Shown here in pieces: positions 11,599 to 21,687 of a stretch of 64,000 nucleotides of DNA. A program made the position numbers and the translations under genes. The stretch is from assembly GCA_014529385.2 (NCBI GenBank), contig CM043948.1:83878260-83942259 (forward strand). Reading direction: 5' to 3'. The notes under the pieces are model-generated. The model had not been told where the DNA came from, did no database searches, and saw only the letters and a list, made by a program, of their open reading frames with translations. This DNA is from Adiantum capillus-veneris (taxonomy: Eukaryota; Streptophyta; Polypodiopsida; Polypodiales; Pteridaceae). Within the stretch, counting starts at the first letter, position 1; each line of letters begins with the position of its first letter.

Positions 11599-11797
11599 GT
11601 GTGAGTATTCTCATACACAACAAGAAGTGACAAACTCCTACCCAATCTTTGAAGTGTGAGGAAGGAACCTCTACACAACACGAGTGGGATTCTAAACTCC
11701 CTATGGCTCTCTCTGGAGTGTGACCGATTGGTCTACACAACTAATAGACAAAGCTCTAATGTCCATCTATTCCAGGAGTGTGACTATGTCGACACAA
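11599..11797. repeat. Array of four covarying hairpin repeats
   Basis: Four units about 55-65 bp apart share the frame GTGT-stem-loop-stem-ACACAA. The inner stems differ but stay complementary: GAG/CTC (11599-11620), GAGG/CCTC (11654-11678), GACC/GGTC (11718-11740), GAC/GTC (11778-11797). Loops are 3-6 nt and a 1-2 nt bulge precedes ACAC. The last unit has an extra outer stem CTATTCC/GGAATAG. Confidence 0.7.
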
Positions 11798-11999
11798 CCT
11801 CGGAATAGTCCTACGCACCTGCAAACTAATTATGTATGGTGAACATCTAGTACAACACGAATTAGCAAAAAAGAAAAAAAGAAAAAGAAAAATGAATTAT
11901 ACCTGCTTGCTTTGTCTCCTCTATCTCTGACAATCTACATTCGCTTCTTCCGATCGAAGAGGCTATATATTATACGGTTCTTTGATCGGAGAATTCTTT

Positions 12000-12235
12000 C
12001 GATTATAGGTTTTACACTGAAAATGAGATAAGCCTACTGGTTCTCTTCTTATTATATTCATTTATCTCACAGATTCCCTTCTTACATCTCAAGGGAATCT
12101 TATTACCCTTACCTAGTAAAATGAATAAGATGGGAGAACTCAAACTCACTCAAGCAGAAGTTTCCGACCCTATGAGCTCTCGTCTAACCACTAGAGCCGC
12201 AGGCCTCGCTTCATCCCATTGCATAAAAAAAAAAG
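12000..12235 (-). repeat. Possible tRNA-derived SINE
   Basis: On the minus strand GGCTCTAGTGGTTAGACGAG (about 12182-12201) resembles the A box and D arm of a tRNA, and GAGTTTGAGTTCTCCC about 40 nt further resembles a degenerate B box. A perfect 10-bp hairpin (AGATTCCCTT/AAGGGAATCT, 12071-12100) lies downstream. No target duplication or tail was found, so this is tentative. Confidence 0.35.
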
Positions 12236-12330
12236 TTTACGCTCGTAGCCTCCTCGCCCACCCTTCCGCTTCGCACGCCACCTTGCCTTCAACTCCAAGA
12301 GATGACGCCCTGGACAGGAAACTCCTCAAG

Positions 12331-12332
<2 letters not shown>

Positions 12333-12372
<40 letters not shown>
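12333..12372 (+). repeat. (CT)n microsatellite
   Basis: About 40 nt of uninterrupted CT. Confidence 0.95.
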
Positions 12373-12377
<5 letters not shown>

Positions 12378-13744
12378 CGCCTGCAATCGAGACTTCCTCA
12401 AAGTTTGAGGAGAATTTGTCTTGATTCTCCTCTTCTTTTGTTTATCAAAAATCGTAGCACCTACTCAAAATAATACATATAATTTTCATTATACGGTTGT
12501 ACAAATGCAACCCAGTTTTTGATATGTTTATATGGTCTGCAATGTTCAATTGTGCCACTTCTTTTAGACAAGCATTGTGAAAGAAGACAATGATATGGAA
12601 ACTTGATTGTATTATCGTGTGTCAATTTAAAAGGTGTGACAAAAGATGGCTAGGATTGCTCATTGTCAAAAGAATTATTTGCTTTAGAAACCACTATTGT
12701 TATGAATATTCACAAGTCATGCTCACACCACAAAGACAAAATTTTGCATGCACAAAATACTCAGGGCTTATACCTTCTCATGATTGGACATGCTCTTTGT
12801 ATTATAGATCACACAATCTTTACTCAAAAGAGAAGATCACCATGTCCTTATAATGAATCCACACAACCAATTGCCTCCCCCCCGGCCCCCAATTGTTGAA
12901 AATGCTCCGTAAAACGGTTTCTTGTTGACACATCTTGCAAGTGTTAAGTAGGTGATACCAATGTTTAGAAATGCAAATTGAAGCAAATTAGGGAAGATTC
13001 TTGTTTCATTTTGCATTTTCAAAATGAAATGCCGGTTATCTCTCTCAAAATGCAATGCGAATTCTGTGTGTGTGTGTGTGTGTGCCATGCAAATTGAGTC
13101 TGCGGCGCTGTGTTGCTTCACAAGCCGCGAATGGGAAGGCTTGTGAGAGGAAACCATGGCATGTGTGAGGGAAGGCTTGCCTGAGAGGGGAATCACGACC
13201 TACGTTAGGGAAAGCCTGCATGGAGAGAATTCTTTGCTTGTGACGGCTAGAGAGGGAAAGAGAGTGTGGAGCAAGGGGCGTTGTCCTGAGGAGGGCTTGT
13301 ATTTGTTAGGGCAAGGGTAGTAGTAGGAGGAGGGCAGTGCAATACGGCATGACTCAAGGAGCTAGGACAGTTAGACGGAGCACACCGAAGATCAGAGGGC
13401 GCATATATGAAGTAAGGGAGTCGGGGAGGAGAATATTCCATAGTATTGGAGTGAAATTTGTTAAGAGTGGACTTCGATATAGTGACTCCGAGTCCTTTCC
13501 TAAATTATTTTATCGCGATTGTCCAATAGGCTAGCCGCTAGCCCACAATGCTCCTACAAACATGGAACATACATCCGAAGTATTATAATTTTCTACTGTC
13601 TACCTACACGCACGGGCAACGTTACATTGTGCAACTGGAGTAGACGAAGCAATTTGCAGGGGTTCTCCATGCAGGGCTTTGAGGTACGTTTACTCAATGC
13701 ACGCAGAGAGGTCCACATGGATTGTACGGGCATGAGGAAGATTT
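12373..13744. other. Intergenic stretch, nothing recognised
   Basis: Contains a short (GT)n at about 13062-13083 and a poly-C run near 12886. The open frames are short and without motif. Confidence 0.4.
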
Positions 13745-13760
13745 CGCGCGCGCGCGCACA

Positions 13761-13819
<59 letters not shown>
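13745..13819 (+). repeat. Compound (CG)n(CA)n(GA)n microsatellite
   Basis: Three dinucleotide runs follow each other without a break: CG, CA and about 40 nt of GA. A CG-CA pair of the same order occurs at 40120-40144 inside a gypsy-G LTR. Confidence 0.95.
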
Positions 13820-13821
<2 letters not shown>

Positions 13822-14770
13822 CTGCTCGATTGTTCGTTCGGAAGGCATTTTAACAGAGCAAACAGAAGCACTCCGCATGCTCTCATACATGCATCGAGTG
13901 CTCAACAAAATGGTAAAGGAGTTCATTTTTATAAAAACAGATATTTTTAAAGCTCATTCAGCTTGCCATCATAACATGAGCATGACAAGTGCTCATTTTG
14001 CAGCCCATCGGCTTGCAGCTGACAAGAAGACACCTGGGTGACCTGAAAACCTGTAATGAGATAGTGCAACACCTCTCTCACCCTGTCACAAATTCTCTCA
14101 CAACTCACCTACTCATGCACAAAAGTGGAGCCAATACTAGGGACTAGCTACATAGGGGCAGGCTCTCACAAAAGAAGGCCTCTCTTTCTCTGTCCTCCCA
14201 CGGTGTCCTACCTAGGGACCCCTCAGAGGGTCACCTGCAACAAGGAAGGTGGAAGAGGGAAGATTGCACGTGGTGAGGTGGATGAGGGAGATTGTACATG
14301 TTAGAGGAGAAGGAGAGAAAAAATATGCCAAAATGCGGGCTATCCCACCATGTAGCTATTGATGTAGGGGAGGGGGTGAAGCACATGAACCGGAAGGTGG
14401 GGCTATATTCCAGCACTCCATTTTGATCTTTGTCTTGATGGAACTTGGGAGATCCCTCTCCCTAAAATTGAGTCTTGAGAGTCTAAGCTCTCAACTGTGG
14501 AGACACATAGCCCGATCTTCCAAATTGTGGGCTAGACTATACGGATGTTGACGTGGCAGTATATGGATTGGGCTGATTTCTCTTAGCCCTTACATTGTGA
14601 GTTCTTTGACCCATATCAACATCTTGCATAAGGCAAAAGGCCTTCAAGGGGAAGCCATGTAGCTAGGGAGTCATCGAGAGAGAAATAGAGAGTATCTCTC
14701 GAGATTCTTCTCCTTAAGATCTCACTTGTACAAGTGGGTACCCCTTACTCATTGCTCCTCTTAGAAAAGT
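13820..14770. other. Intergenic stretch, nothing recognised
   Basis: No motif-bearing open frame, LTR edge or primer-binding site seen. Confidence 0.4.
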
Positions 14771-15339
14771 AAATAAGAGGATATTCTTGTCAAGTTTTTC
14801 TGCGATTAATGTTTTTCATGGAAAATTGAGTAGCCTCACCTCGAATAGAGCCCAAACATGTGTACCTCTCATTGAGTTTGCAAGCAATATAATTGTAACA
14901 AGAATTCGGATGGTATTTCTCATTTCGTTTTGTCGAGCAAAAGGTAATCGAAATGTAGGGTAGAAGAGTCATAGAGACGATGAACTGCGCAATATGCAGA
15001 GGAAGTTGCTTCACAAACGACACAGGAGAGGTGCTTCACTCCACCTCACCTTGTAATACCAAGCAGTGCTCAAAATCTTGTAGTATAACTACAGATTAAA
15101 GGCTTAGAAGTTCATCGTCTCTATACTGGCTCTTCTACCCTACATTTCGATTACTTTTTGCTCGACAAAACGAAATGAGAAATACCATCCGAATTCTCGT
15201 TACAATTATGTTGCTTGCAAACTCAATGAGAGGTACACATGTTCGGGCTCTATTCGAGGTGAGGCTACTCGATTTTCCATGAAATCTTACCCAAAAAACA
15301 TTGATCGCGAAAAAGCTTGACAAGAATATCCTCTTATTT
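14771..15339. repeat. Large inverted repeat (arms about 215 and 230 bp)
   Basis: The arm 14771-14986 is the reverse complement of 15109-15339 with roughly ten mismatches and one 13-bp indel, around a spacer of about 122 bp. Each arm keeps a similar open frame of about 50 codons (minus strand in the left arm, plus strand in the right arm, sharing NEKYHPNS, KLNERYTC and GSIRGEAT). I do not recognise that peptide. It could be a fold-back element, or two head-to-head copies of a gene fragment. Confidence 0.8.
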
Positions 15340-15519
15340 GGGCAGGCACCGCAGCTGACCGGCAAGCACCCTCAGGCTCCCTAGCGTTTTCTCAGCAGTT
15401 CAAACCAACGTTTTTAGATCAGACCAGTCAGCGTTTTTAGATCATATCAACCAGCGTTTTCAAATCAGCAAGCCAACGTGTGTGTTTAGGTTCCAGCCAT
15501 AGCCCCGTTTTCGGCACAG

Positions 15520-15800
15520 AACCGTTGTCGACTTCATTGTCTTCGACACAGAATCGTCGTCGACTTCATCGTCTTCGACATACACCTCGTCGTCGACCTC
15601 CTCGTCGTCGACATAGAACCCACAGTTTCCGTTCGTCGACTTCACCGTCTTCGACACAGTATTGTCGTCGACTTCATCGTCGTCGACAAAGACAACTTAG
15701 TACCTCGTCGTCGACTTCATCTCCGTCGACATAGACCTCGTCGTCGACCTCCCCGTCTTCGACATAGAACCCGCAATACCCGTCGTCGACATTAGTGTCG
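15520..15800. repeat. GTCGAC-rich minisatellite
   Basis: About nine imperfect units of roughly 27-33 bp built around TCGTCGTCGACTTC and CGTCTTCGACATAGA. Read on the minus strand it gives an Asp/Glu/Val-rich frame, but this looks like a by-product of the repeat. It is preceded by AGCGTTTT-type motifs and followed by AATAAAG (15930) and a CT-rich stretch, an arrangement like an LTR end, so it may be part of an unassigned LTR ending near 16100. Confidence 0.7.
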
Positions 15801-16129
15801 TTGGCATAGAACCTCTCAGTTTCCCAGCACCAGTAGTATGAATTCAGTACCCAACTTCAGTATCGTCAGTACCCCTTAGCATCAACATCTCAACATTTAG
15901 TCATTGTATAAGCATTGTGCAATAATAAAGAAAGTACTTGCTTTGGCAACAGAGCAAAGGGGACCTTGAAGGTTGGGACCCGACATCCCTGTGTCGTCTC
16001 GTTTCTCTCTCTTTCTTTCAGTTCAGTTCAGTTCTTTCAAGTGAAGTGAAGTGTCCCTTGTGTTTGTGTGCGGGGTACTAGATCCGACAAATCCTTATTC
16101 TCTTCCGCTACACCTGACAACAAATTTCA

Positions 16130-17244
16130 ATTGTGTCAATTCCTTATCATCATGAGCTCGATGACATGAAGGAACAATATGCTATTGATGAAGATTTTGC
16201 AAGGATCTTTGAACACTTGCAAGATGGGCAACGCCATAAGCACTACTCCTCAAGGATGGTTTTATGATGATGCATGGTAGACTATGTGTCACTAGGCCAT
16301 TGTGACATAAAGTTATGTAGAAAGCCATGTCCCACTGTATGTAGGGCATCGTGGTATAGAAGCAACAATGAAAGCGGTTGAGACATTCTTTGGATGCCTT
16401 TGTGCGAGCATGCGTGATTTGCCAAAAGGTCAAGTTTGACAGGCAAAAGGCACCAGGGTTATTACAACCACTGCCTATTCCAGATAAGCCATGGAAAAGC
16501 AGTGCTATGGATTTTATCTTTGATCTTCCAAGAATGCGAACAGGGAATGATGGTATATGGACCATTATTTGCAGGTTTAGCAAGCAGACCCATTTTATTC
16601 CTGAGATAAAAGCTGATCAGATGGCACGGTTGTTTATGTACAATGTTTTAAAGTACCATGGTATGCCACAATCTATTGTTAGTGATTGTGATCCTCGTAT
16701 GACGAGCCTGTTTTGGAGAGGCTTGTTTGAAAACATAGGCACCACGCTCAAGTTTTTATTCTCATTTCATCCACAAACTGATGGGCAATCCGAGGAGGCT
16801 AATTCTAATGTCTTGGATCTGCTAAAGTGTTATGTCTCAGATAATAAGGGCAAGTGGGAACAATATCTACCCATGCTTGAGTATGCTACGGTGCATTCGT
16901 TAACATGCAAGGCACCTTTTGAGTGTGCCAGAAGATATGCCAGATGAGGATCAACTAGAAGTTGAGGAACTTGATGAGATCTTGGTACCTGAGCAGTTTT
17001 GGCACATAAGGAAAGAAAAGTTAAGAGACAGGTTGCAAGACGCTATTTGGTGAAGTTCATGAACTATCCACCTATGGATGTAAAGTGGATGGAAGAGTGT
17101 GAACTGGTAGAGTCACCAAATGTATTGCAACTTTATCTTGAGGCCTTTGGGTTACAGCCTACGTATGCCCCAACTCAACGTGCTCAAAGGAGGGGTAATG
17201 ATAAAGCTAGCACATCAAATGTACATACGGATTCAGTGCAATAG
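16130..17244 (+). pseudogene. gypsy-C integrase and chromodomain remnant
   Basis: A Ty3/gypsy pol 3' end. First come frame-shifted traces of the RNase H/integrase linker and the HHCC finger (HRGIEATMKAV, then CVICQKVK). Then an open core at 16378-16947 has the catalytic MDFIFDLP and SDCDPRMTS Asp sites and DGQSEEANS with the Glu. The core is joined by deletion to a short acidic linker and a chromodomain (YLVKFMNYPPMDVKWMEE, 16999-17244), shifted by one base. The integrase C-terminal domain is mostly missing. The chromodomain marks it as a chromovirus-type element. Everything upstream of the integrase is absent or unrecognisable. Confidence 0.85.
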
Positions 17245-17450
17245 AAGTGGACACTGCTCTATAAATGCTAAAGGTATTATGCTCACTTCTATCGTAGGCG
17301 AGATGACAAAAGTATGGTCTCATTAAGTCATTTGTATCTATGTTTCATGACCTTTCCTGCGGATACATGTGATGATGAAAAGGGTGCTAATCACACTAAA
17401 TCATCTATGGCATGTATATTTGGCATGCAATTGAGGACGTTTGCGATTTC

Positions 17451-17462
17451 AAGAGGGGGGTA
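17451..17462 (+). other. Polypurine tract of gypsy-C
   Basis: AAGAGGGGGGTA directly before the TGTCACGAGG start of the 3' LTR, the usual plus-strand primer position. Confidence 0.8.
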
Positions 17463-18210
17463 TGTCACGAGGTCGTGGCAACCACTAACCTTAGTTGCTG
17501 GTTTAATTTTTATTTAATTTTTGGGACCCTCTTTTTGAAGTCACAAATGGTTGGACATTGTGTGGCCAGTGTGAAACGGTCGACGGTCGAGAGTTTCACC
17601 CGCGGTCGAGAAGGGTAGGTCACCACAAGATGGTCGGGCCAGTCAGCACTGGAATCCGAGTAGTAAAAGGGTGTCTAGGCTTACTTAAAAGTCATTTAGG
17701 CCCCTCGCTACACTTATAAGTCGGTGGATACTAGGAAATTAACTCAAAGAGGCAAACTGGACACATGGCGGCTCCAGATGAATTTGCCACTCTTGCATGA
17801 AGAGGGGGTGCCCAAACTGAGAGAAGAGGCTGATTTTGCAAATAAGAAAACTACCGTGTGTGAGTAGTGGGTGCAGGTAATCATAGCTTTAATGGAAAGC
17901 TTGCCTTCTCCCTTGTCTAATGTAGGGTGATGATTCCACTCTCTTGCATCTCTCTCCCCCTTTGAATACAAAAACGTGATGCCTTGCTCGAGGGCTTTTC
18001 ATTTGTATGTACAGTTGTGTGGGTTCATGCGCGATTGCCGAGGCAAGAGCCTCTTGCAAAAGTACTGGATTAGCTAGTTGCTAATCCTCGCAGGTACAGG
18101 TGAATTCGAAGAGATTTCACGCGAGAAATCTAGTCCGATTCAAAGGGCAAGTAGCCCTACAGGTGCGGGAGCTCGAGGGCTTGCTACGGATGCGACCGGC
18201 ACGCGAAACG

Positions 18211-18564
18211 TGTTAAGACTTACACCACTCTGCTGCTTCACAAATCTAGGGCATACATGTACGGCTAGTATGTCTCCGGGCTGGCCGCCCATAGTCTAGG
18301 TTGCTCTTGGTCTGGCTGTCCGAGTCTGGGGCCGGCCGCCCTCTTTGTAGGGGCGCCCTCATATATTTCCATATATCATTTTTCTGTTGGGTCGCGGGGA
18401 TTTTTATTAGGCCTTGCCCTACCTCCCCTCGGGGCACCTATTTATAGGGCGAGGGGGGTAACCACTTCCACACATCTCATCTCATAGAGATCATCTGATC
18501 ATTGTACGGGTCTTCTGCTCATGGTAGTCAAGGGGGGCTGATCGCCCTCTCTTCACCATATCCA

Positions 18565-18609
<45 letters not shown>

Positions 18610-18626
18610 GCACTCGTGCACTCACA
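18211..18626 (+). repeat. 5' LTR of LARD-D
   Basis: 416 bp, TGTTAAGACTTACACC to ACTCACA, with a TATTTATAG box at 18439-18447 and a 40-nt CT run at 18568-18607. Highly similar to 27045-27457. Confidence 0.9.
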
Positions 18627-19424
18627 TGGTATCAGTAGCTTCAGGCTCTCGGTGATCCAAGGCGCATCTCCGCATCAGGTTCTTCCTCCCAAGGGATCAC
18701 ATCAGCCAGCGTTTTTTGCAGATCTAGCGTTTTTGCATGCTGTTGGCGTTTTTGCTCTGCAAGCCCAGATTTGCATCTCCCATTGCAAGCGCCACCCTCC
18801 TGGCAACAAATTGCACCCAGATCGGCACCGAATCTGCCTAGCGTTTTTTAGGCCAGATCTGCGTTTTTGGACCTTGCTGCGATTTTTGATTGCTGCTGCG
18901 TTTTCAGCACAGGACAGGTTTGGGGCGCTGGGCCTAACCCACAGATCTTGCATCCTACCCGGCTTGGCATCCGGTGCTTTGCTAGCAACAATCCTCTTCG
19001 TTTCCATCAGATTTTAGCCATTATACCTTGCTGTTTTTTCTCTGTTTTCAGCCCATCACCTCACAATTGCGTTTTTGGGTGGACAACAGCCACATGGTTT
19101 GTGTTTTTCACAAAGGATAAAGTTACCACCTGCTAGGACACCATCCGGTGGTGGTCAATGGGGTCTCTAAGTGACTACTGCAATACACGATATCTTCGAC
19201 ATCGGCTTGATCATCTACGGGCGTACGATCCTTGGGAGATCCATTCATTCCAGCCATCATTCGGTGGTTTCGTAGTCTAGAGGGGGTGGTGACTTGTGGT
19301 TTGCTATATGCACTCATCAAAGGAGCTCACACGAGATATGGCCATGCTCATGGCATATGGGATTCTGACATTCCCAGAGAAGACACCACCATCTTGGGTG
19401 GATAGACACTTACCACTTGACCTC
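18627..19424 (+). other. LARD-D leader with primer-binding site and GCGTTTTT motifs
   Basis: Starts with TGGTATCAGTAGC (initiator Met tRNA type, one change). At least seven GCGTTTT(T) motifs lie between 18709 and 19076. The long open frame over this stretch crosses the CT run and shows no domain, so it is not called as a gene. Confidence 0.6.
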
Positions 19425-19429
19425 GACAC

Positions 19430-19686
19430 TATTGGGTTAAAGGCCTAAATAACCCCTTTTTGTACATTTTTATGCTTTGACACATTTTTTAAAGGTCACT
19501 TATAATAAAAGTGAGAAAACCCAAAACTCACTTATTGAGTTTTCCCCAAAAACGTGAGCTCTCTCTCTCTCTCTCCCTCTTCTTCTGCTAGCGCTTCCTC
19601 TCCTGCCGCTCTTCGCCTTCCCTCTCTGCACACACACTGCACTTCCTCGCGTGCTTTCACTTGCACACACCGCCGCGCGCTCATCA
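19430..19686 (+). repeat. 5' LTR of copia-E
   Basis: 257 bp; the first dinucleotide is TA instead of TG. TATA-like TATAATAAAA lies at 19501-19510 and a short CT tract near 19559. It ends CTCATCA, followed by the primer-binding site. Confidence 0.9.
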
Positions 19687-19687
19687 A

Positions 19688-19700
19688 TTGGTATCAGAGC
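19688..19700 (+). other. Primer-binding site of copia-E
   Basis: TTGGTATCAGAGC, the initiator Met tRNA type, one base after the LTR. Confidence 0.9.
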
Positions 19701-20422
19701 CCGATTAGGGTTTGCCCACAAACCTGCAAACGCTGAATTTCAGCCAAGAAGGTCAACTTTCTCGCGAGATTTTGCAATTTCGTCGCCAAAGGACTCGTCC
19801 CCGGACACTAGAGAGCTCTCGGCAACCCAAATTGACCTAAAACAGGCTGAAATTAGGTCAAAAACAGGAAATTACAGGTTATGACAGCGAAAATGCAGGT
19901 TTTGCAAATGATGTATTAAGGTGTGGGAATACTTTTGCTAAGTCCCCGCTACCCGAAAACCCTGAAATTGCTGAAAAATAAGCCCTAAAATAGGTGTTTT
20001 AAGCAGATTTCAGATTTTTCATGGTGCGATTACATTGGGGAAAGTGCAAATTGATGCAATCTACGCACATTTGATAAATTTTGTCGATGTATGACCATTT
20101 GTGGCTCAATTTCATGCAATTTTGATGCTACAAATTGGGGCTTTTGTGCTTACATGCTTCTAAAGGCTGTGTATTAGCCTTATGTATGTCTTCTGAGGCT
20201 AAAAACAACTAAATTTGTTGTTTTGGAGCACAAATTCGCTCGCTGAAATTTCCTATGCGTAAATTTCAGAAATTGAATTTTGTGCCCAAATCGACCTATT
20301 AAGCCCCAAATTGCTCTTGTGACCATTTGGAGTTGTAGTGCACATCTCTGTGAGGCTATACTCCGATTTTTGTGCATTTTGCCCAAAAATTCAGCGTATT
20401 ATCCCTCTTATTTCGTGCAACT

Positions 20423-21625
20423 ATGGCCTCATCTTCTCCGGATGTGAAGAACCTCTTCGAGATTAGGAGGTTCGATGCTACAGATTTTGATCTTTGGAAA
20501 GACAGGATTCAAGGAATCCTATTTCTTAAGGATTGCAAAGGGGCACTTGAACAGGTGAAGCCACATAATATGACGGATGAAGCATGGGTTAGTATGAACA
20601 GGAAGGCCATTACATACATTAAAATGGCCATGACAGATGAGACCGTCATTGATGTAAAAGGTCTCACGACTGCTTTTGATGTGTGGGAGAAGTTAAAGGG
20701 AATGTATGAAAATACAACGCCTGTCAACCAGGTGCACTTGATGCGAAAGCTTGTTGGCATGCAACTAGATGAGTCCAAGAGCGCGGCAGAGCACTTGTCA
20801 TTGTTCGCAGGTACTTTGTCGCAGTTACAGGATTCTGGCTTGCCCCCTTTTGATGATAAGCTAAAAGCTATCTTCTTGCTTATGACCTTACCTGAGTCAT
20901 GGGAAACTTTGGTGGTTTCGTTGTCTAATAACCCCAATTTGACCTTTGATGGTGTTAGGGGTTCTATTTTGAATGAAGAAATCAGGAGGAAAGTAAGTGG
21001 AGAGGGATACAGCTCTGCCAACATGGTTAGAGGCAGGACAGAAAAGAAGAATGCTTATGCACAAAGGAGTAAGAGTAAGAGTAAAGAAAGGGGAAATGCA
21101 AGCAAAGTCAAGGGTGATGTGACTTGCTATCAATGTGGCAGGAAGGGTCACAAGAAACCCGATTGTAGGTACTATAAAGCTGAGTTAGAAAGGAAAAAGA
21201 ATGGTGGAGACAAAAAGAAAGAGAAGAAAGAAGTCAAGGCAGATGCACAGGATAGCTCAAAGGACAAAGAGAAGGCCAATGTGGCTTCTAGTGTCGTGAT
21301 TGAGGAGCTGTCAGATGTAGAGGACATCTTGTGTGCCACTTTGTTAGATGATGATGCTTATGACTTTGATGCCTCTCTAAATGTTCATTCACAGGACATG
21401 CAAATCACCAAGAGTGATCTTATTGATGCTTTGTTGACTGTCAATGATGCATTGTCCCAGACTTGGATTGTTGATTCCGGTGCTTCATTTCATGTGACTC
21501 CTATCAAGGAGTGTTTCTCTACTTTTGATGCAGGCAAGCGTGGCCATGTATACCTTGGAAACAATCATGTATGTTCCATTGAGGGGTATTGGCATTGTGC
21601 ATCTCTCCATAGATGGCACAAATGA
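20423..21625 (+). pseudogene. copia-E gag and protease start
   Basis: The ATG at 20423 opens a copia Gag: FDATDFDLWKDRI near the N-terminus, DEAWVSMNRKA, LPESWET and an EEIRRK motif. A CCHC zinc knuckle (CYQCGRKGHKKPDC, 21125-21166) and a Lys/Glu-rich linker follow. The protease active site D-S-G-A is intact at about 21473-21484. The frame breaks near 21585; a second frame (21525-21719) continues with the protease flap region and then shifts again. I chose this ATG because the Gag similarity starts there; the upstream in-frame codons are leader. Confidence 0.9.
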
Positions 21626-21687
21626 GCTTGTCTTGCATGATGTTCGATATGTGCCGGGAATCAAGAAGAGTCTGCTGTCTGCGTTAG

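Noticed and set aside
13745-13819. CRISPR-like or regulatory array at the dinucleotide runs
   Set aside because: Simple CG, CA and GA microsatellites with no spacers.
15460-15657. Acidic Asp/Glu-rich 65-codon frame
   Set aside because: It is the translation of the GTCGAC minisatellite and has no independent support.
16378-16947. gypsy-C integrase as an intact gene
   Set aside because: The upstream finger is frame-shifted, the C-terminal domain is deleted and the chromodomain is out of frame.
18502-19017. 171-codon open frame over the LARD-D LTR end
   Set aside because: It runs through a CT repeat (Ser-Leu stretch), the LTR boundary and the primer-binding site; an artefact of low complexity.
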